The position numbers and the translations under genes are program-made. DNA of 64,000 nucleotides from Gottfriedia acidiceleris (GTDB lineage Bacteria; Bacillota; Bacilli; Bacillales; Bacillaceae_G), in NCBI RefSeq assembly GCF_023115465.1, contig NZ_CP096034.1, forward strand, positions 2,542,001 through 2,606,000, read 5' to 3'. This document shows, in pieces, positions 46,823-58,564 of this stretch; position 1 is the stretch's first letter, and every line of letters starts with the position of its first letter. The notes under the pieces were generated by a model. It was not told where the DNA came from, made no database searches, and saw only the letters and a program-made list of their open reading frames with translations.

Positions 46823-47971
46823 TTAATTTAATCCCATTTGTTTTGCAATAATTGTCTTCATGATTTCATTTGTACCTGCGTAAATTGACATGATTTGAAT
46901 ATCTCTGAAACGTCTAGCAATCTCGTACTCTTCCATATATCCATATCCACCATGCAATTGAAGACACTCAGAAGCTACTTTTTTACCTAAATCGGTAATC
47001 CACCATTTTGCCATTGATACTTGCTTAACGACATTTACGCCTTCCATATGCTTATAAATTAAGTCCTCAATGAAAGTACGACCAATTTCAATTTCAGTAG
47101 CCAATTCTACAAGTTTAAATTGAGTATTTTGGAATCCAGCAATTGATTTTCCAAATGCTTTTCTACTCTTCACATACTCAGTTGTCACTTTCAGCATTTC
47201 TTCAGCTGAAACTAATGCTTCTAAAGCAACTACTAATCTTTCTTGCTGTAATTTTTCCATTAAGTAATAGAAGCCTTTTCCTTCTTCTCCTAATAAATTC
47301 TTTACAGGTACTTTAGCATCTTGGAAAATTAATTCAGCCGTATCTTGACTATGAAGTCCTACTTTATTCAATTTCTTTCCTCTAGAAAAGCCAACTGTAT
47401 CTTTTTCGACAACTAGCAAGCTTATTCCTTTATGAGCAGGTCGAATTGTCGTATCAGTTTTAACTGCAATGATGATCAAGTCTGAGTGAATACCATTCGT
47501 AATAAACGTTTTCTCACCATTAACGATATAGTAATCCCCTTCTTTTACCGCAGTTGTTTTAATATTTGCTAAATCTGATCCAGCACCTGGTTCAGTCATA
47601 GCAACTGCACTAATATATTCACCTGAAATACATTTAGGTAACCATTCCATTTTTTGCTCTTCATTTGCATAAGCAGTCAAATAAGGTACAACAATATCAT
47701 TGTGTAATGCTACACCAACTAAACTTGAACCAACTTTCTCAAGTTCCTCTATAATAATGACTGAATAGCCAAAATCTACACCTAACCCGCCATACTTTTC
47801 GTCAACATAAGGACACAAAAATCCTTCATTTCCTAATTTATCCCAGAATTCTCTAGGGATCATTTTATTTTGTTCCCACTCTTCATAGAATGGTACAGCT
47901 TCTTTTTGTAAGAACTTTCTAAGAGCCGTGCGGAAGATTTCATGTTCTCTAGTTAAGTAAGAATGTTTCAT
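46823..47971 (-). CDS. Acyl-CoA dehydrogenase
   Basis: A 382-residue FAD flavoprotein making the alpha-beta double bond of acyl-CoA. Signatures are AVAMTEPGAGSDLANIKTTA, YIVNGEKTFITNG, the conserved LQLHGGYGYMEEYEIAR near the C-terminus, and DIQIMSIYAGTNEIMKTIIAKQ. The ATG at 47971 lies after GGGGGG; the longer frame has no site. First gene of the operon acyl-CoA dehydrogenase-thiolase-SDR, with a cre-like box just upstream. Confidence 0.94.
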   Translation of the reverse strand: MKHSYLTREHEIFRTALRKFLQKEAVPFYEEWEQNKMIPREFWDKLGNEGFLCPYVDEKYGGLGVDFGYSVIIIEELEKVGSSLVGVALHNDIVVPYLTAYANEEQKMEWLPKCISGEYISAVAMTEPGAGSDLANIKTTAVKEGDYYIVNGEKTFITNGIHSDLIIIAVKTDTTIRPAHKGISLLVVEKDTVGFSRGKKLNKVGLHSQDTAELIFQDAKVPVKNLLGEEGKGFYYLMEKLQQERLVVALEALVSAEEMLKVTTEYVKSRKAFGKSIAGFQNTQFKLVELATEIEIGRTFIEDLIYKHMEGVNVVKQVSMAKWWITDLGKKVASECLQLHGGYGYMEEYEIARRFRDIQIMSIYAGTNEIMKTIIAKQMGLN

Positions 47972-48002
47972 ATTAAGCCCCCCAAAATAGTTAATCACTT
48001 CG

Positions 48003-48016
48003 TTAAAACGCTTACA
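48003..48016 (-). promoter_or_regulatory. cre-like site upstream of the beta-oxidation operon
   Basis: TGTAAGCGTTTTAA matches the CcpA consensus TGWAARCGYTWNCW with a single mismatch. It lies about 32-45 bases before the acyl-CoA dehydrogenase start, where it could block transcription. Confidence 0.5.
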
Positions 48017-48092
48017 ATACTCAAAATACTAAATTTTTTAAATATTACATTTGTAATAATCATATGATGTTAATTGTAATTTATCAAGGAGC

Positions 48093-48125
48093 AAAAAAAA
48101 AAGAACTGAATAATTCAGTTCTTTT
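48093..48125 (-). terminator. Terminator after the oxidoreductase gene
   Basis: AAAGAACTGAA and TTCAGTTCTTT form a perfect 11-bp stem followed by at least eight T on the minus strand. Confidence 0.9.
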
Positions 48126-48158
48126 GATTGAAGACAAACTTGTAAAATACAATCCAAA

Positions 48159-49172
48159 TTAACTAATTTTAACGGTAATCTTACCAAAATTATTTCCTTC
48201 ACCCATTCGTTTTAATGCACTAATGACATCCGTAAATTCAAATGATTGATCAATGATTGGTTTAATTTTATGTTCTTCAAAAAATGCCAACATTTGTTCA
48301 AATTCTCTTGGACTTCCCATCGTAGTCCCTCTAATATCCATATTTTTAAAGAATAATTTCGGCAAGACTGTTTGAGGAACTGGTCCATTTGTTGCACCGA
48401 ATGATACGATTCTTCCACCTTGAGCAGTCAAATCAATTAATTGATTAAATGATTCTCCACCAACTCCATCGATCGTAAGGTTTACAAATCCAAATTCTTT
48501 ACGAAGTTTCTTATACCAATCCTTTTCTCGGTAATTAAAACCAGCAGTCGCACCTATTTCAATTGCCCTTTCAATTTTATCATTGCTACTAGATGTAACT
48601 AGTACTTTTGACCCGAATGCAACAGCAATTTGTAATGCATACAATGCTACCCCACTACCAATACCTGGAATCAATACTGTATCATTCTTTTGTAATTGAC
48701 CACGTGTAATTAATGCTCTATATGCAGTAAGTGCTGCTAATGGAATTGCTGCAGCCTCTTCCCATGACAAGTACGCAGGTTTTTTATAAACATTTTCAAC
48801 TGGTAGTTTAATAAATTCAGCAAATGTACCATTAGAAGGCATTCCAAGTACAGTGAATTCATCAGAATTGATATCGTCACGATCTCCCCAGTTTAAACTC
48901 GGGTTCATGATAACTTCATCACCTACAGTAAATCCCCTTACATCATCTCCAATAGCTTCAATAACTCCAGCACCGTCAGATCCTAAAATTCCATCTAATT
49001 TCATCCCTGGATACATACCGTGAGTTATAAAAAAGTCACGTCTATTTAATGAAGCTGCCTTTAACTTAATGACTACTTCATTCGGATGAACAGTACCAAT
49101 CTCAACATTTTCCAATTTTAGTGACTCTGGCCCTTTAGTGTCTCTTAAAATATATGCTTTCAAATACATCAC
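48159..49172 (-). CDS. Zinc-type alcohol dehydrogenase/quinone oxidoreductase family
   Basis: A 337-residue medium-chain dehydrogenase. It has the N-terminal catalytic domain (LKAASLNRRDFFITHGMYPG, GSDGAGVIEAIGDDV) and the Rossmann domain with GIGSGVALYALQIAVAFG. The structural-zinc Cys cluster is absent, which favours a quinone-oxidoreductase-like, NADPH-linked enzyme. The gene has its own terminator and precedes the beta-oxidation operon on the same strand; a role in acyl-CoA metabolism is possible but not shown. Confidence 0.85.
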   Translation of the reverse strand: MMYLKAYILRDTKGPESLKLENVEIGTVHPNEVVIKLKAASLNRRDFFITHGMYPGMKLDGILGSDGAGVIEAIGDDVRGFTVGDEVIMNPSLNWGDRDDINSDEFTVLGMPSNGTFAEFIKLPVENVYKKPAYLSWEEAAAIPLAALTAYRALITRGQLQKNDTVLIPGIGSGVALYALQIAVAFGSKVLVTSSSNDKIERAIEIGATAGFNYREKDWYKKLRKEFGFVNLTIDGVGGESFNQLIDLTAQGGRIVSFGATNGPVPQTVLPKLFFKNMDIRGTTMGSPREFEQMLAFFEEHKIKPIIDQSFEFTDVISALKRMGEGNNFGKITVKIS

Positions 49173-50010
49173 TCCATTTCATGAAAGAATTTAAATATGT
49201 AAAAAGACGATTAATAAATCTTACTCAATTTTTATTTTACCAAAAAAGTTAAATACGGTTTAGTAAAATGATTTAGGTAGGTTAGATTGAGGGGTATTAG
49301 GAGGGGGATTCTGGGTTTTATATGATTTAGTTTATAAGTTTTAAGAATGATTTTAGATTTTAATAGGATTTTGTTATACATTATCGATTAATTATGTAAT
49401 TTTATTTTTATTCAATCAAATCCAGTACGTGAAATTCCTTTTAAATGCCCTGATTAGGGTGAGGAAAACAAAATGGATCGTTCTTCATAAAAAACTGAAC
49501 ATTATTTACAATGTACTTCTATTTTTGTTCTAATTGAAAGCATTTTAAAGAAGATTCTCTAGATTTTAAGCTTATTTTGAACGTTGCATACGGATTGTAG
49601 CTTCTAATTTGCAGTTTTGGGTATTTTGTTTGCATTTTTGCAGTTTTTTTTTGCAGTTGTTAAAAACCACAATCCACCATTAGTCCTTAATTATAGAATA
49701 ATATCACCCTAGTTTTTCGACCGTTCTTTCCTATTGAAATAGTGGGAACTTAAACTTCTATCCTACTAAAATTAATTTCCACAGGAATAATCTACTGTGT
49801 TCAAAATAGTCTTAATTTTTTATTTAAAAATTACAAATTTTCTAATTTTTTTACACATCACTTTGTCAAAAGTTGTTTTATCATCAATAATCATGTCTCT
49901 TTATAAGTAGTAGAAATGTATTCTTATTTCCTATTAAACTATTTTTATTATATCCGTATATTTTTTTAAACAAAAAAACTCTCACCACTTTGAGAGTCGA
50001 ATGAATTTTC
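49173..50010. other. 838-bp intergenic region, no gene seen
   Basis: No ORF with a start signal was found. From 49,608 to 49,656 there are several TTTGCAG words (complement CTGCAAA) with irregular spacing, echoing the better array at 61,964-62,095. The terminator of degV lies at the right end. Confidence 0.5.
49972..49997 (-). terminator. Terminator after degV
   Basis: ACTCTCA and TGAGAGT form a perfect stem followed by seven T on the minus strand. Confidence 0.85.
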
Positions 50011-50868
50011 TTATTTAGCTAGAAAAAAGATTCCTATTGCACTAGGACCAGTGTGAACGCCGACTGCTGAACCAACTGAGTTTTCTATGATCTGTTCACT
50101 ACCAATTAGATCCTTTAATTGTTTAATAAATTGTTCGGTGGAATCATCTTTTACCCCATATACAACTCCAATATTTTTACTAAGTTCATCTTTTCGGATC
50201 TTAATTAATTCTAGCATTCGATTTAATGCTTTTTTTCGACCTCGTACTTTTTCAAGTGGTTTAAATTTTCCTTCGCTTACTTCCATAATCGGATTTATAT
50301 TTAGCATGCCACCTAAAAATCCGGCAAACTTACCGACACGACCACCTCGTATTAAATATTGGAGGTCTTCTATCGTAAAAATATGTTGGATCTTATTTAT
50401 ATTGTGATTTAATTGATTCATTAGATTCTCAAATGATTCATTATTATTTAAGTCTTCTATTAACTCCAAAACTAATACACAAATTCCAAGTGAAACTGAT
50501 CTAGTATCAATTATATGAATAGAGGCATTTGGATTGTTTTCTAAAATATCTAGTTTTACTAATTGTGCAAAATTATACGTACCAGATAAGTCACCAGAAC
50601 AAGTAAGATAGACACAATTTTGATCTGTACTACACGATATTAAAGTTTGATAAATTGCATCATAAGAAGGTAAAGATGAAGTAAAGTTCTCTCCATTTTT
50701 CATTCTTTGCATTAACTCATGTGATTGTATATTTACTCCATCAAGAAACTCTTTTTCTAATTGATCGTAGACTCTTAATGGAATGACTGAAATATCGTAT
50801 TTCTTCACTATATCAGCTGGAAGATCAGAAGAGCTGTCTACAATAATTTTTAGGTTCAAATTAATCAC
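50011..50868 (-). CDS. DegV-family fatty-acid-binding protein
   Basis: A 285-residue protein of the DegV/FakB family, which presents a bound fatty acid to the FakA kinase. Landmarks are IIVDSSSDLPADIVKKYDIS, the TSLPSYDAIYQTL ligand loop, LTCSGDLSGTYNFA, ELIEDLNNN and IEDLQYLIRGGRVGKF, which are the usual family text. Length matches. The fakA partner is not in the window. It is monocistronic. Confidence 0.92.
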   Translation of the reverse strand: MINLNLKIIVDSSSDLPADIVKKYDISVIPLRVYDQLEKEFLDGVNIQSHELMQRMKNGENFTSSLPSYDAIYQTLISCSTDQNCVYLTCSGDLSGTYNFAQLVKLDILENNPNASIHIIDTRSVSLGICVLVLELIEDLNNNESFENLMNQLNHNINKIQHIFTIEDLQYLIRGGRVGKFAGFLGGMLNINPIMEVSEGKFKPLEKVRGRKKALNRMLELIKIRKDELSKNIGVVYGVKDDSTEQFIKQLKDLIGSEQIIENSVGSAVGVHTGPSAIGIFFLAK

Positions 50869-51017
50869 CTCTCTCTAGATTAATAATGTATTTAATCTTA
50901 TTAAACAATAATCCAAATATTCAAACAACTACTTTTCATTTAAGTTAATTTTATCGACAAATTAGATTAAAAAAGGAGTAGCTTATTTATTTTCGTAATC
51001 TTCATGCTTGCAATTAA

Positions 51018-51063
51018 AAAGAAGTATCTCATAAGTAAGTTAACTTATAAGACACTTCTTTTT
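51018..51063 (-). terminator. Terminator of the ilv-leu operon
   Basis: A long interrupted stem, AAAAGAAGTGTCTTATAAGT against ACTTATGAGATACTTCTTTT, closes 4 bases after leuD and runs into T. Confidence 0.85.
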
Positions 51064-51066
51064 TAG

Positions 51067-51642
51067 TTATGCGTGTAATTTTTCATATTTCTCAATGTCA
51101 TTTTCATATTTCATCGTAATCGCAATATCATCTAGGCCATTTAGTAATTTTTCTTTCCAAACAGGATCGATCGAAAAATCAAAGTTTCCAAATACCGTTT
51201 TAACGACTTGTTTTTCTAAATCCACTTCAATTTCTTGGTTCCCACTTAATGTAGATAATTGTGAGCGAATCTCATCATTTAAGACAATCGGGAGCATGCC
51301 ATTTTTTATACAGTTATTGTAGAAAATATCTGCGAAGCTACCAGCAATAATAATCGTAAATCCATAATCATTTAACGCCCAAGGTGCGTGTTCTCTAGAT
51401 GAACCGCAACCAAAATTTTTTCCACTTATTAAGATTGAAGCATTTTTTCGTTCCTCATTATTTAATGAAAAAGATTGATTAGGTGAGCGGTCATCATGAT
51501 ATCGCCATTCATCGAATAAAAATTCTCCAAAGCCAGTTCGTTCTATTCGCTTTAAATATTGTTTTGGAATAATTTGATCTGTGTCGATATTATCTAACAT
51601 AATTGATACTGTTGTGCCTTTATGCGTACGTAACGGTTTCAT
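51067..51642 (-). CDS. leuD: 3-isopropylmalate dehydratase small subunit
   Basis: A 191-residue subunit of isopropylmalate isomerase, converting 2- to 3-isopropylmalate with LeuC. Typical motifs: [29 protein letters not shown] and [19 protein letters not shown]. The ATG at 51642 follows AAAGGAGC; the frame extends further without a site. It overlaps the end of leuC by 23 bases. Last gene of the operon. Confidence 0.97.
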   Translation of the reverse strand: MKPLRTHKGTTVSIMLDNIDTDQIIPKQYLKRIERTGFGEFLFDEWRYHDDRSPNQSFSLNNEERKNASILISGKNFGCGSSREHAPWALNDYGFTIIIAGSFADIFYNNCIKNGMLPIVLNDEIRSQLSTLSGNQEIEVDLEKQVVKTVFGNFDFSIDPVWKEKLLNGLDDIAITMKYENDIEKYEKLHA

Positions 51643-53014
51643 TTGCTTGCTCCTTTCGAATATCAATAAAATGACCATGTACTGCAGCAGCTGCTGCCAT
51701 TACTGGACTTACTAAATGTGTTCTTGCCCCTTTACCTTGTCTTCCTTCAAAGTTTCGGTTTGAAGTAGATGCACAATGTTCTCCAGCTGGCACTTGGTCT
51801 GGATTCATTGCTAGACACATCGAACATCCAGCTTCCCTCCATTCAAATCCTGCTTCGATAAAGACTTTATGTAGACCTTTTGCCATCGCTGCATTACGTA
51901 CCTTTTTTGATCCCGGAACAACTAATGCACGCACATCAGATTTTACTTTCTTTCCTTTTAGATAATTTGCCGCTTCCTCTAAATCTGACAATCTAGAATT
52001 TGTACATGAACCGATAAATACATGTTGAACTGGAATCTCCTTTGGTGTGATTTCTGGCTTTAATCCCATATATTCATATGCTCTTTCGTAGTTCTCATCC
52101 TTGGCTTTTGGAAGGGCTTCATCAATTCTTACGCCCATTCCAGGATTTGTACCCCAAGTTACGTAAGGTGCAAGGGTTGCTACATCCACTTCGATTGTTT
52201 TATCAAATATTGCTCCCTCTTCTGTATATAATTTCTTCCATTCTATTAATTTTTCATCATATGAATTTACTGTATATTTTCGACCTTTTAGATAATCAAA
52301 AGTTTTTTGATCAGGAGCAACTAATCCTGCTTTTGCTCCTCCCTCAATCGCCATATTACATAAAGTCATACGTTCTTCCATTGACATATTTGTAATTGCT
52401 TCACCATAAAACTCAATGACATATCCAGTTCCCATCGATACACCATAAGTGGCTAGTAAATGAAGAATGATATCTTTAGCATATACACCTTTTGGAAGCT
52501 TACCATCAAGTTTCACACCCATTGATTTTGGCTTAACTTGCCATAAAGTTTGTGTTGCTAAAACATGTTCAACTTCGCTTGTTCCAATTCCAAAAGCTAA
52601 AGCACCAAATGCACCGTGGGTAGATGTATGACTATCTCCACAGACAATTGTTTTTCCTGGCTGTGTTAACCCAAGTTCTGGTCCAATTACATGGACAATA
52701 CCTTGGTCCTCATCCGTAATATCTGCTAAAGGAATATTGAACTCTTGACAATTATTTCTTAACGTATCCATTTGTTGTTTGGCAATTAAGTCAGTGATGA
52801 CTAATTGATTTTGTGTTGGTACATTATGATCCATCGTCGCAAATGTTAATTCTGGTCTTCTTACTTTTCGATTTGATAATCTCAATCCCTCGAAAGCTTG
52901 GGGAGAAGTAACCTCATGGACTAAGTGTAAATCGATATACAAAAGCTGTGGTTTACCTACTTCACCAGTTACAACATGATTTTGCCAAAGTTTATCAAAC
53001 AATGTTTGTTTCAT
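51620..53014 (-). CDS. leuC: 3-isopropylmalate dehydratase large subunit
   Basis: A 464-residue aconitase-fold subunit with a [4Fe-4S] cluster. The three cluster cysteines are in [13 protein letters not shown] (one) and [15 protein letters not shown] (two). [19 protein letters not shown] and [17 protein letters not shown] are further signatures. ATG 53014 overlaps the leuB stop by 4 bases (ATGA). Confidence 0.98.
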   Translation of the reverse strand: MKQTLFDKLWQNHVVTGEVGKPQLLYIDLHLVHEVTSPQAFEGLRLSNRKVRRPELTFATMDHNVPTQNQLVITDLIAKQQMDTLRNNCQEFNIPLADITDEDQGIVHVIGPELGLTQPGKTIVCGDSHTSTHGAFGALAFGIGTSEVEHVLATQTLWQVKPKSMGVKLDGKLPKGVYAKDIILHLLATYGVSMGTGYVIEFYGEAITNMSMEERMTLCNMAIEGGAKAGLVAPDQKTFDYLKGRKYTVNSYDEKLIEWKKLYTEEGAIFDKTIEVDVATLAPYVTWGTNPGMGVRIDEALPKAKDENYERAYEYMGLKPEITPKEIPVQHVFIGSCTNSRLSDLEEAANYLKGKKVKSDVRALVVPGSKKVRNAAMAKGLHKVFIEAGFEWREAGCSMCLAMNPDQVPAGEHCASTSNRNFEGRQGKGARTHLVSPVMAAAAAVHGHFIDIRKEQANETVTYA

Positions 53015-54078
53015 CGCATACTACCTCCAACTGTTTGAAATTGTAATTCCTTTATAACTTGTTCTGTAAATTCAATCGTTGAACTTTTACCACCTAGGTC
53101 ACCAGTTAAATAGCCATTATTGATTGAATTAACAATCGCATTTTCAATCGAGTTAGCTTCATCATCTAAGTTAAAATCGCGAAGCATCATCGCCACTGAC
53201 CTTAATATTGCAATTGGGTTAGCCTTATTTTGTCCAGCGATGTCTGGTGCTGAACCGTGAATTGGTTCATATAATGAAGGACCCTTGCCAGATCTACTTG
53301 CAGAAGGTAGCATTCCTAATGAGCCAGTTATCATCGAAGCTTCATCGCTTAAAATATCCCCAAATAAATTTTCAGTCACGATTACATCAAACCTTCTTGG
53401 GTTTCGAATTAGTTCCATCGCAGCTGCATCAACAAGAATATGCTCAACTTCTACTTCTGGATAGTTTGAACTTAATTCATTTACAATTTTTCGCCAAAGT
53501 TTACTAGATTCTAATACATTGGCTTTATCAACTGATGTAAGTTTGCCTTTTCTAGTTTTTGCTAACTCAAATCCATACTTTACAATTCGTTCAATTTCAT
53601 CTCTAGTATAGGAAAGTGTATCGGTTGCTTCTTTTTCATTATGGAAACGAGGTTCAGAAAAATAAATTCCGCCTGTTAATTCTCGAACGACGACAAAGCT
53701 TACGTTTCTTACTTGTTCAGATTTTAAAGGAGAATGATTCACAAGTTCATCGTAAACATCAACTGGTCTAATGTTTGCGTATAAATTAAGTGATTTTCTT
53801 AACCTTAATAAGCCGCTTTCTGGTCGTTCAACACCTTGATCCCATTTTGGTCCGCCTACTGCTGCCAATAATACGGCATCCGAATTTAAACAATTATCTA
53901 ATGTTTCTTTCGGTAATGAAGTGCCTGTTTCATCGATCGCGTGACCTCCGAATAAATTTGTTGAAAAAGTAAAGTCATGTTGATAAGATTGTGCAATCTG
54001 TTCTAAAACCTGTACTGCTGAATTCATAATTTCTGGTCCGATTCCGTCTCCTGGAAGACATGCGATCTTTAATTTCAT
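53011..54078 (-). CDS. leuB: 3-isopropylmalate dehydrogenase
   Basis: A 355-residue NAD-dependent decarboxylating dehydrogenase. Motifs: [64 protein letters not shown] and the C-terminal [40 protein letters not shown] 54078 follows GGAGG by 7 bases and overlaps the leuA TGA (ATGA). Confidence 0.98.
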   Translation of the reverse strand: MKLKIACLPGDGIGPEIMNSAVQVLEQIAQSYQHDFTFSTNLFGGHAIDETGTSLPKETLDNCLNSDAVLLAAVGGPKWDQGVERPESGLLRLRKSLNLYANIRPVDVYDELVNHSPLKSEQVRNVSFVVVRELTGGIYFSEPRFHNEKEATDTLSYTRDEIERIVKYGFELAKTRKGKLTSVDKANVLESSKLWRKIVNELSSNYPEVEVEHILVDAAAMELIRNPRRFDVIVTENLFGDILSDEASMITGSLGMLPSASRSGKGPSLYEPIHGSAPDIAGQNKANPIAILRSVAMMLRDFNLDDEANSIENAIVNSINNGYLTGDLGGKSSTIEFTEQVIKELQFQTVGGSMR

Positions 54079-55241
54079 TTTAGAACCTCCTTTTTGCTCC
54101 ACTTACTAATAATGTTTATTAAATCTGCATCTGTAATGTCTTTTTTCGAATCTGTCAAAGCTTTAAATTGAATAAACGCTTCGTTTATAATTTCTGTTGA
54201 AAGGTTGAATCCAAGTTCTTTTAATCTATCAGTAAAAGCATGACGTCCTGAATGTTTCCCTAATACTAATGAATTTGTAGAAAGTCCAATTAATGAAGGG
54301 GGTATAATTTCATATGTTGTTGGTTCTTTTAGTACGCCATCTTGGTGAATACCTGATTCATGAGCAAATGCATTTGTACCAACTATTGCTTTATTCTTCT
54401 GGACAACCATACCTGTAAGACGACTAACAAGTTCACTTGTCTTCGTAATTTCTTGTAATCGTAAATTAGTATTTTTTCGGTAAACATCTTCCCTAATATG
54501 TAGTGCAACGGCTATTTCTTCTAGTGCTGCATTTCCTGCTCTTTCCCCAATTCCATTTACGGTGCATTCAACTTGGGTTGCTCCAGCCTGTATTGCAGCT
54601 AAAGAATTCGCTACTGCCATTCCTAAGTCATCATGACAGTGGCAAGAAAAAATGGCTTTATGATAAGACGGTACATTTTCTTGTAAATATTTAAATAGAT
54701 CGTAATATTCTGAAGGACTTGTGTAACCGACAGTATCTGGAATATTAATGACATCTGCACCTGCTTTAATGGCAGTCTCTGCAAATTCTGCAAGAAATGC
54801 TCGATCAGTACGACATGCATCTTCAGCGGAAATTTGGACTTTTGGAAAAAAGGATTTTGCAAGCTGCACACAATGTTTAGCAGTTTCCAAAACTTCTAAT
54901 CTCGTCATGTTTAATTTATATTTCATATGAATGTCACTTGTTGCAAGAAAAATATGAAGTCTCGGTTCTGCAGCATTTTTTAACGCATCCCATGCTGTTT
55001 TAATATCTGAATCCTTTGCTCTAGAAAGGCTTGAGACGGAGACAGAACGAATCTGTCTCGCAATCTCTTGAACACCTAAAAAGTCACCTTCTGAGGAAGC
55101 GGCAAAACCAGCCTCAATGATATCAACACCTAAAGCTTCTAGTTGTCTCGCAATTTCGAGCTTTTCAAATCGATTTAAATTAACCCCAGGAGATTGTTCG
55201 CCATCACGTAATGTTGTATCAAGAAACTGAATTTTACTCAT
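54075..55241 (-). CDS. leuA: 2-isopropylmalate synthase, short form without the leucine-binding domain
   Basis: First committed step of leucine synthesis. Catalytic text is present: [86 protein letters not shown] and GKHSGRHAF. It ends at residue 388 ([16 protein letters not shown]), where B. subtilis LeuA goes on to about 518 residues with the LeuA allosteric dimer domain (PF08502). The leuB start overlaps its stop, so no detached remnant lies between them. It may be insensitive to leucine feedback. An alternative identity (homocitrate or citramalate synthase) is unlikely given its operon. Confidence 0.92.
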   Translation of the reverse strand: MSKIQFLDTTLRDGEQSPGVNLNRFEKLEIARQLEALGVDIIEAGFAASSEGDFLGVQEIARQIRSVSVSSLSRAKDSDIKTAWDALKNAAEPRLHIFLATSDIHMKYKLNMTRLEVLETAKHCVQLAKSFFPKVQISAEDACRTDRAFLAEFAETAIKAGADVINIPDTVGYTSPSEYYDLFKYLQENVPSYHKAIFSCHCHDDLGMAVANSLAAIQAGATQVECTVNGIGERAGNAALEEIAVALHIREDVYRKNTNLRLQEITKTSELVSRLTGMVVQKNKAIVGTNAFAHESGIHQDGVLKEPTTYEIIPPSLIGLSTNSLVLGKHSGRHAFTDRLKELGFNLSTEIINEAFIQFKALTDSKKDITDADLINIISKWSKKEVLK

Positions 55242-55244
55242 TTT

Positions 55245-56276
<1,032 letters not shown>

Positions 56277-56295
56277 TTATGTTTTATATTTTTAT

Positions 56296-56811
56296 TTAAT
56301 AAGAGAGTAGCTTTTGAGCATGCTCCTTATGTTTAGCAGATCTAGTAAATGCGGTAACACCTGTTCGAGCTATTTCTTTTAGTTCGAAAGGTCTTAATAA
56401 TTCAATCAAAGCCTCTACCTTGTCAGAAGTACCAGTAACTTGAACGACAATCTGATCACGGCTTACATCAATAACCGAGGCTCTAAACGGTTCAATTAGA
56501 CTATAAATTTCATTTCTTGTAGCTGCATTTGTACTCACCTTTATTAAGGCTAGTTCTCTAGCAATAACTGATTCTTCTGTTATATCTGCTACTTTTATCA
56601 CATCAATTTGCTTGTGAAGCTGTTTAATCAATTGTTCAACTTGTTGTAAATCCTCTACATGAACGACAAACGTAATTCTTGAAATATGATCTTGTTCAGT
56701 ATGACCTACAGAAATACTTTCGATATTAAAGCGTCTTCTCGAGATCACTCCTGTAATTCGGTTGAGTACGCCACTGTTATTTAATACAGTTGATGTAATG
56801 ACTCGTTTCAT
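56296..56811 (-). CDS. ilvH: Acetolactate synthase small (regulatory) subunit
   Basis: A 171-residue ACT-domain subunit that gives valine feedback control and stimulates IlvB. Landmarks are TSTVLNNSGVLNRITGVISR, RRFNIESISVGHTEQDHISR and the later TGTSDKVEALIELLRPFELK. It overlaps the ilvB stop by one base (TAATG). Confidence 0.96.
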   Translation of the reverse strand: MKRVITSTVLNNSGVLNRITGVISRRRFNIESISVGHTEQDHISRITFVVHVEDLQQVEQLIKQLHKQIDVIKVADITEESVIARELALIKVSTNAATRNEIYSLIEPFRASVIDVSRDQIVVQVTGTSDKVEALIELLRPFELKEIARTGVTAFTRSAKHKEHAQKLLSY

Positions 56812-58514
56812 TATTTCACCCCTTCCATTTCATGAATTCCTTTACCAGGTGGAACCATTGGTGTAACGATTTCAGCTTGATGAACTCGACAATCAATTAA
56901 AACTGGCCCATCAAATTCAATTGCTTCTCGTAATTGACTTTCAACTAAATTTGGATCTGAGATTGTCATCCCTTTAATACCGTAAGCTTCAGCAAGTTTT
57001 GTGAAACTAGGCTGGCAGTCTAATAGAGAACTAGAGAAGCGGTCATTATAAAAAGCTGATTGCCACTGTCTTACCATTCCTAAAGCTGCGTTATTTAAAA
57101 TTAAAATTTTAACTTGTAAATTATGTTCCTTGATCATGCTCAATTCTTGCAATGTCATTTGGAATCCTGCATCACCTACAATCGCTACAACTAATTCTTC
57201 AGGCTTTGCAAATTGTGCTCCGATTGCAGCCGGTAAACCAAATCCCATCGTTCCGAGTCCACCTGAAGTGATCCATTTATGTGGTTCATCAAAAGGATAA
57301 TACTGAGCGGCCCACATTTGATGTTGACCTACATCTGTGGAGATCGTTGCTTTCCCATTTGTAATCGAATGGAGTAAAGTTAAGACAGTTTGTGGTTTAA
57401 TGACTTCTCTACTCGGTTCATACTGTAAAGGAAAGGCCTCTTTTCGACTTTTAAGAAGTTCTAACCATTCACTATGATTTTGTTTATCTACTTTTTGTTT
57501 TAATAGAACTTTTAGAACTTCCTTAGCACATCCAACGATTGGAATATTTGTCGGAATAACTTTGTTTATTTCAGCAGGATCTATATCGATATGTGCCACA
57601 ATCGCATTTTTAGCAAAATGTGCTAAATTACCCGTTAACCTATCATCAAATCTTGCTCCGATGTTAATTAGTAAATCACTTTCATACATTGCCATATTTG
57701 CTGTATAAGTTCCGTGCATGCCCCCCATTCCCAGGAATAATTCCTCATTAGCTGGAAATCCACCTAGCCCTAAAAGCGTATTGACAACTGGGATATTGAA
57801 CTTTTTTATAAATTCAGTAAACTCATCAGCTGCTTTTGCATGTAATATTCCTGCTCCAGCTAATACGACTGGTTTTTTAGCTTTTTCAATTGCTCCTATT
57901 AATTTTGTTATTTGAAGAAAATTTGGTTCATAAGTCGGTTGATAACCTGGTAATTGAACCTCTACTTCTTCCTTTTTCACTCCTTTTTCAACCATCATAT
58001 TTTTTGGTAGATCAATGACAACTGGACCTGGACGGCCTGTTGAAGCAATATGAAATGCTTCTTTTACGATTTGAGGGACATCTTCAACATTACGCACTTG
58101 GTAGTTATGTTTTGTAACTGGCATTGTAATTCCGATAACATCTGCTTCTTGAAAGGCATCCGTTCCGATTACATTTGTAGCAACCTGACCAGTAAAAACA
58201 ACTAGTGGTAATGAATCCATCATCGCATCTGCTAAACCAGTCACTACATTTGTTGCACCTGGACCACTTGTTGCGATTACAACTCCTGGTCGACCAGTCA
58301 CACGTGCATATCCTTCTGCAGCGTGAATGGCCCCTTGTTCATGCCTTGCTAGAATGTGAGGAATATCAGCATCATAAAGTGCATCATATAATGGTAATAC
58401 TGCCCCTCCAGGGTAACCAAAAATCATTTCAACATTTTCTTTTTTCAAAGCATCAATTAGTAAATTTGCACCTGACAATTCTTTTGACAGAGTTCTCATC
58501 GAATGATGACTCAT
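56811..58514 (-). CDS. ilvB: Acetolactate synthase large subunit
   Basis: A 567-residue ThDP/FAD enzyme making acetolactate or acetohydroxybutyrate. Motifs: [18 protein letters not shown], the catalytic Glu in [36 protein letters not shown], and the ThDP-binding [20 protein letters not shown] ending [12 protein letters not shown]. The ATG at 58514 (MSHHSMRTL) is chosen after TGGAGGG; the frame is open to 58553 with no site. First gene of the operon under the T-box. Confidence 0.97.
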   Translation of the reverse strand: MSHHSMRTLSKELSGANLLIDALKKENVEMIFGYPGGAVLPLYDALYDADIPHILARHEQGAIHAAEGYARVTGRPGVVIATSGPGATNVVTGLADAMMDSLPLVVFTGQVATNVIGTDAFQEADVIGITMPVTKHNYQVRNVEDVPQIVKEAFHIASTGRPGPVVIDLPKNMMVEKGVKKEEVEVQLPGYQPTYEPNFLQITKLIGAIEKAKKPVVLAGAGILHAKAADEFTEFIKKFNIPVVNTLLGLGGFPANEELFLGMGGMHGTYTANMAMYESDLLINIGARFDDRLTGNLAHFAKNAIVAHIDIDPAEINKVIPTNIPIVGCAKEVLKVLLKQKVDKQNHSEWLELLKSRKEAFPLQYEPSREVIKPQTVLTLLHSITNGKATISTDVGQHQMWAAQYYPFDEPHKWITSGGLGTMGFGLPAAIGAQFAKPEELVVAIVGDAGFQMTLQELSMIKEHNLQVKILILNNAALGMVRQWQSAFYNDRFSSSLLDCQPSFTKLAEAYGIKGMTISDPNLVESQLREAIEFDGPVLIDCRVHQAEIVTPMVPPGKGIHEMEGVK

Positions 58515-58564
58515 TTCTACTTTTCCCTCCATTTTTGGATAAAATTTACCCATTTATTCGCAAT

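Noticed and set aside
54075-55241. Homocitrate or citramalate synthase
   Set aside because: The short length fits those enzymes, but the gene sits between ilvC and leuB with coupled stops and has LeuA-type motifs throughout.
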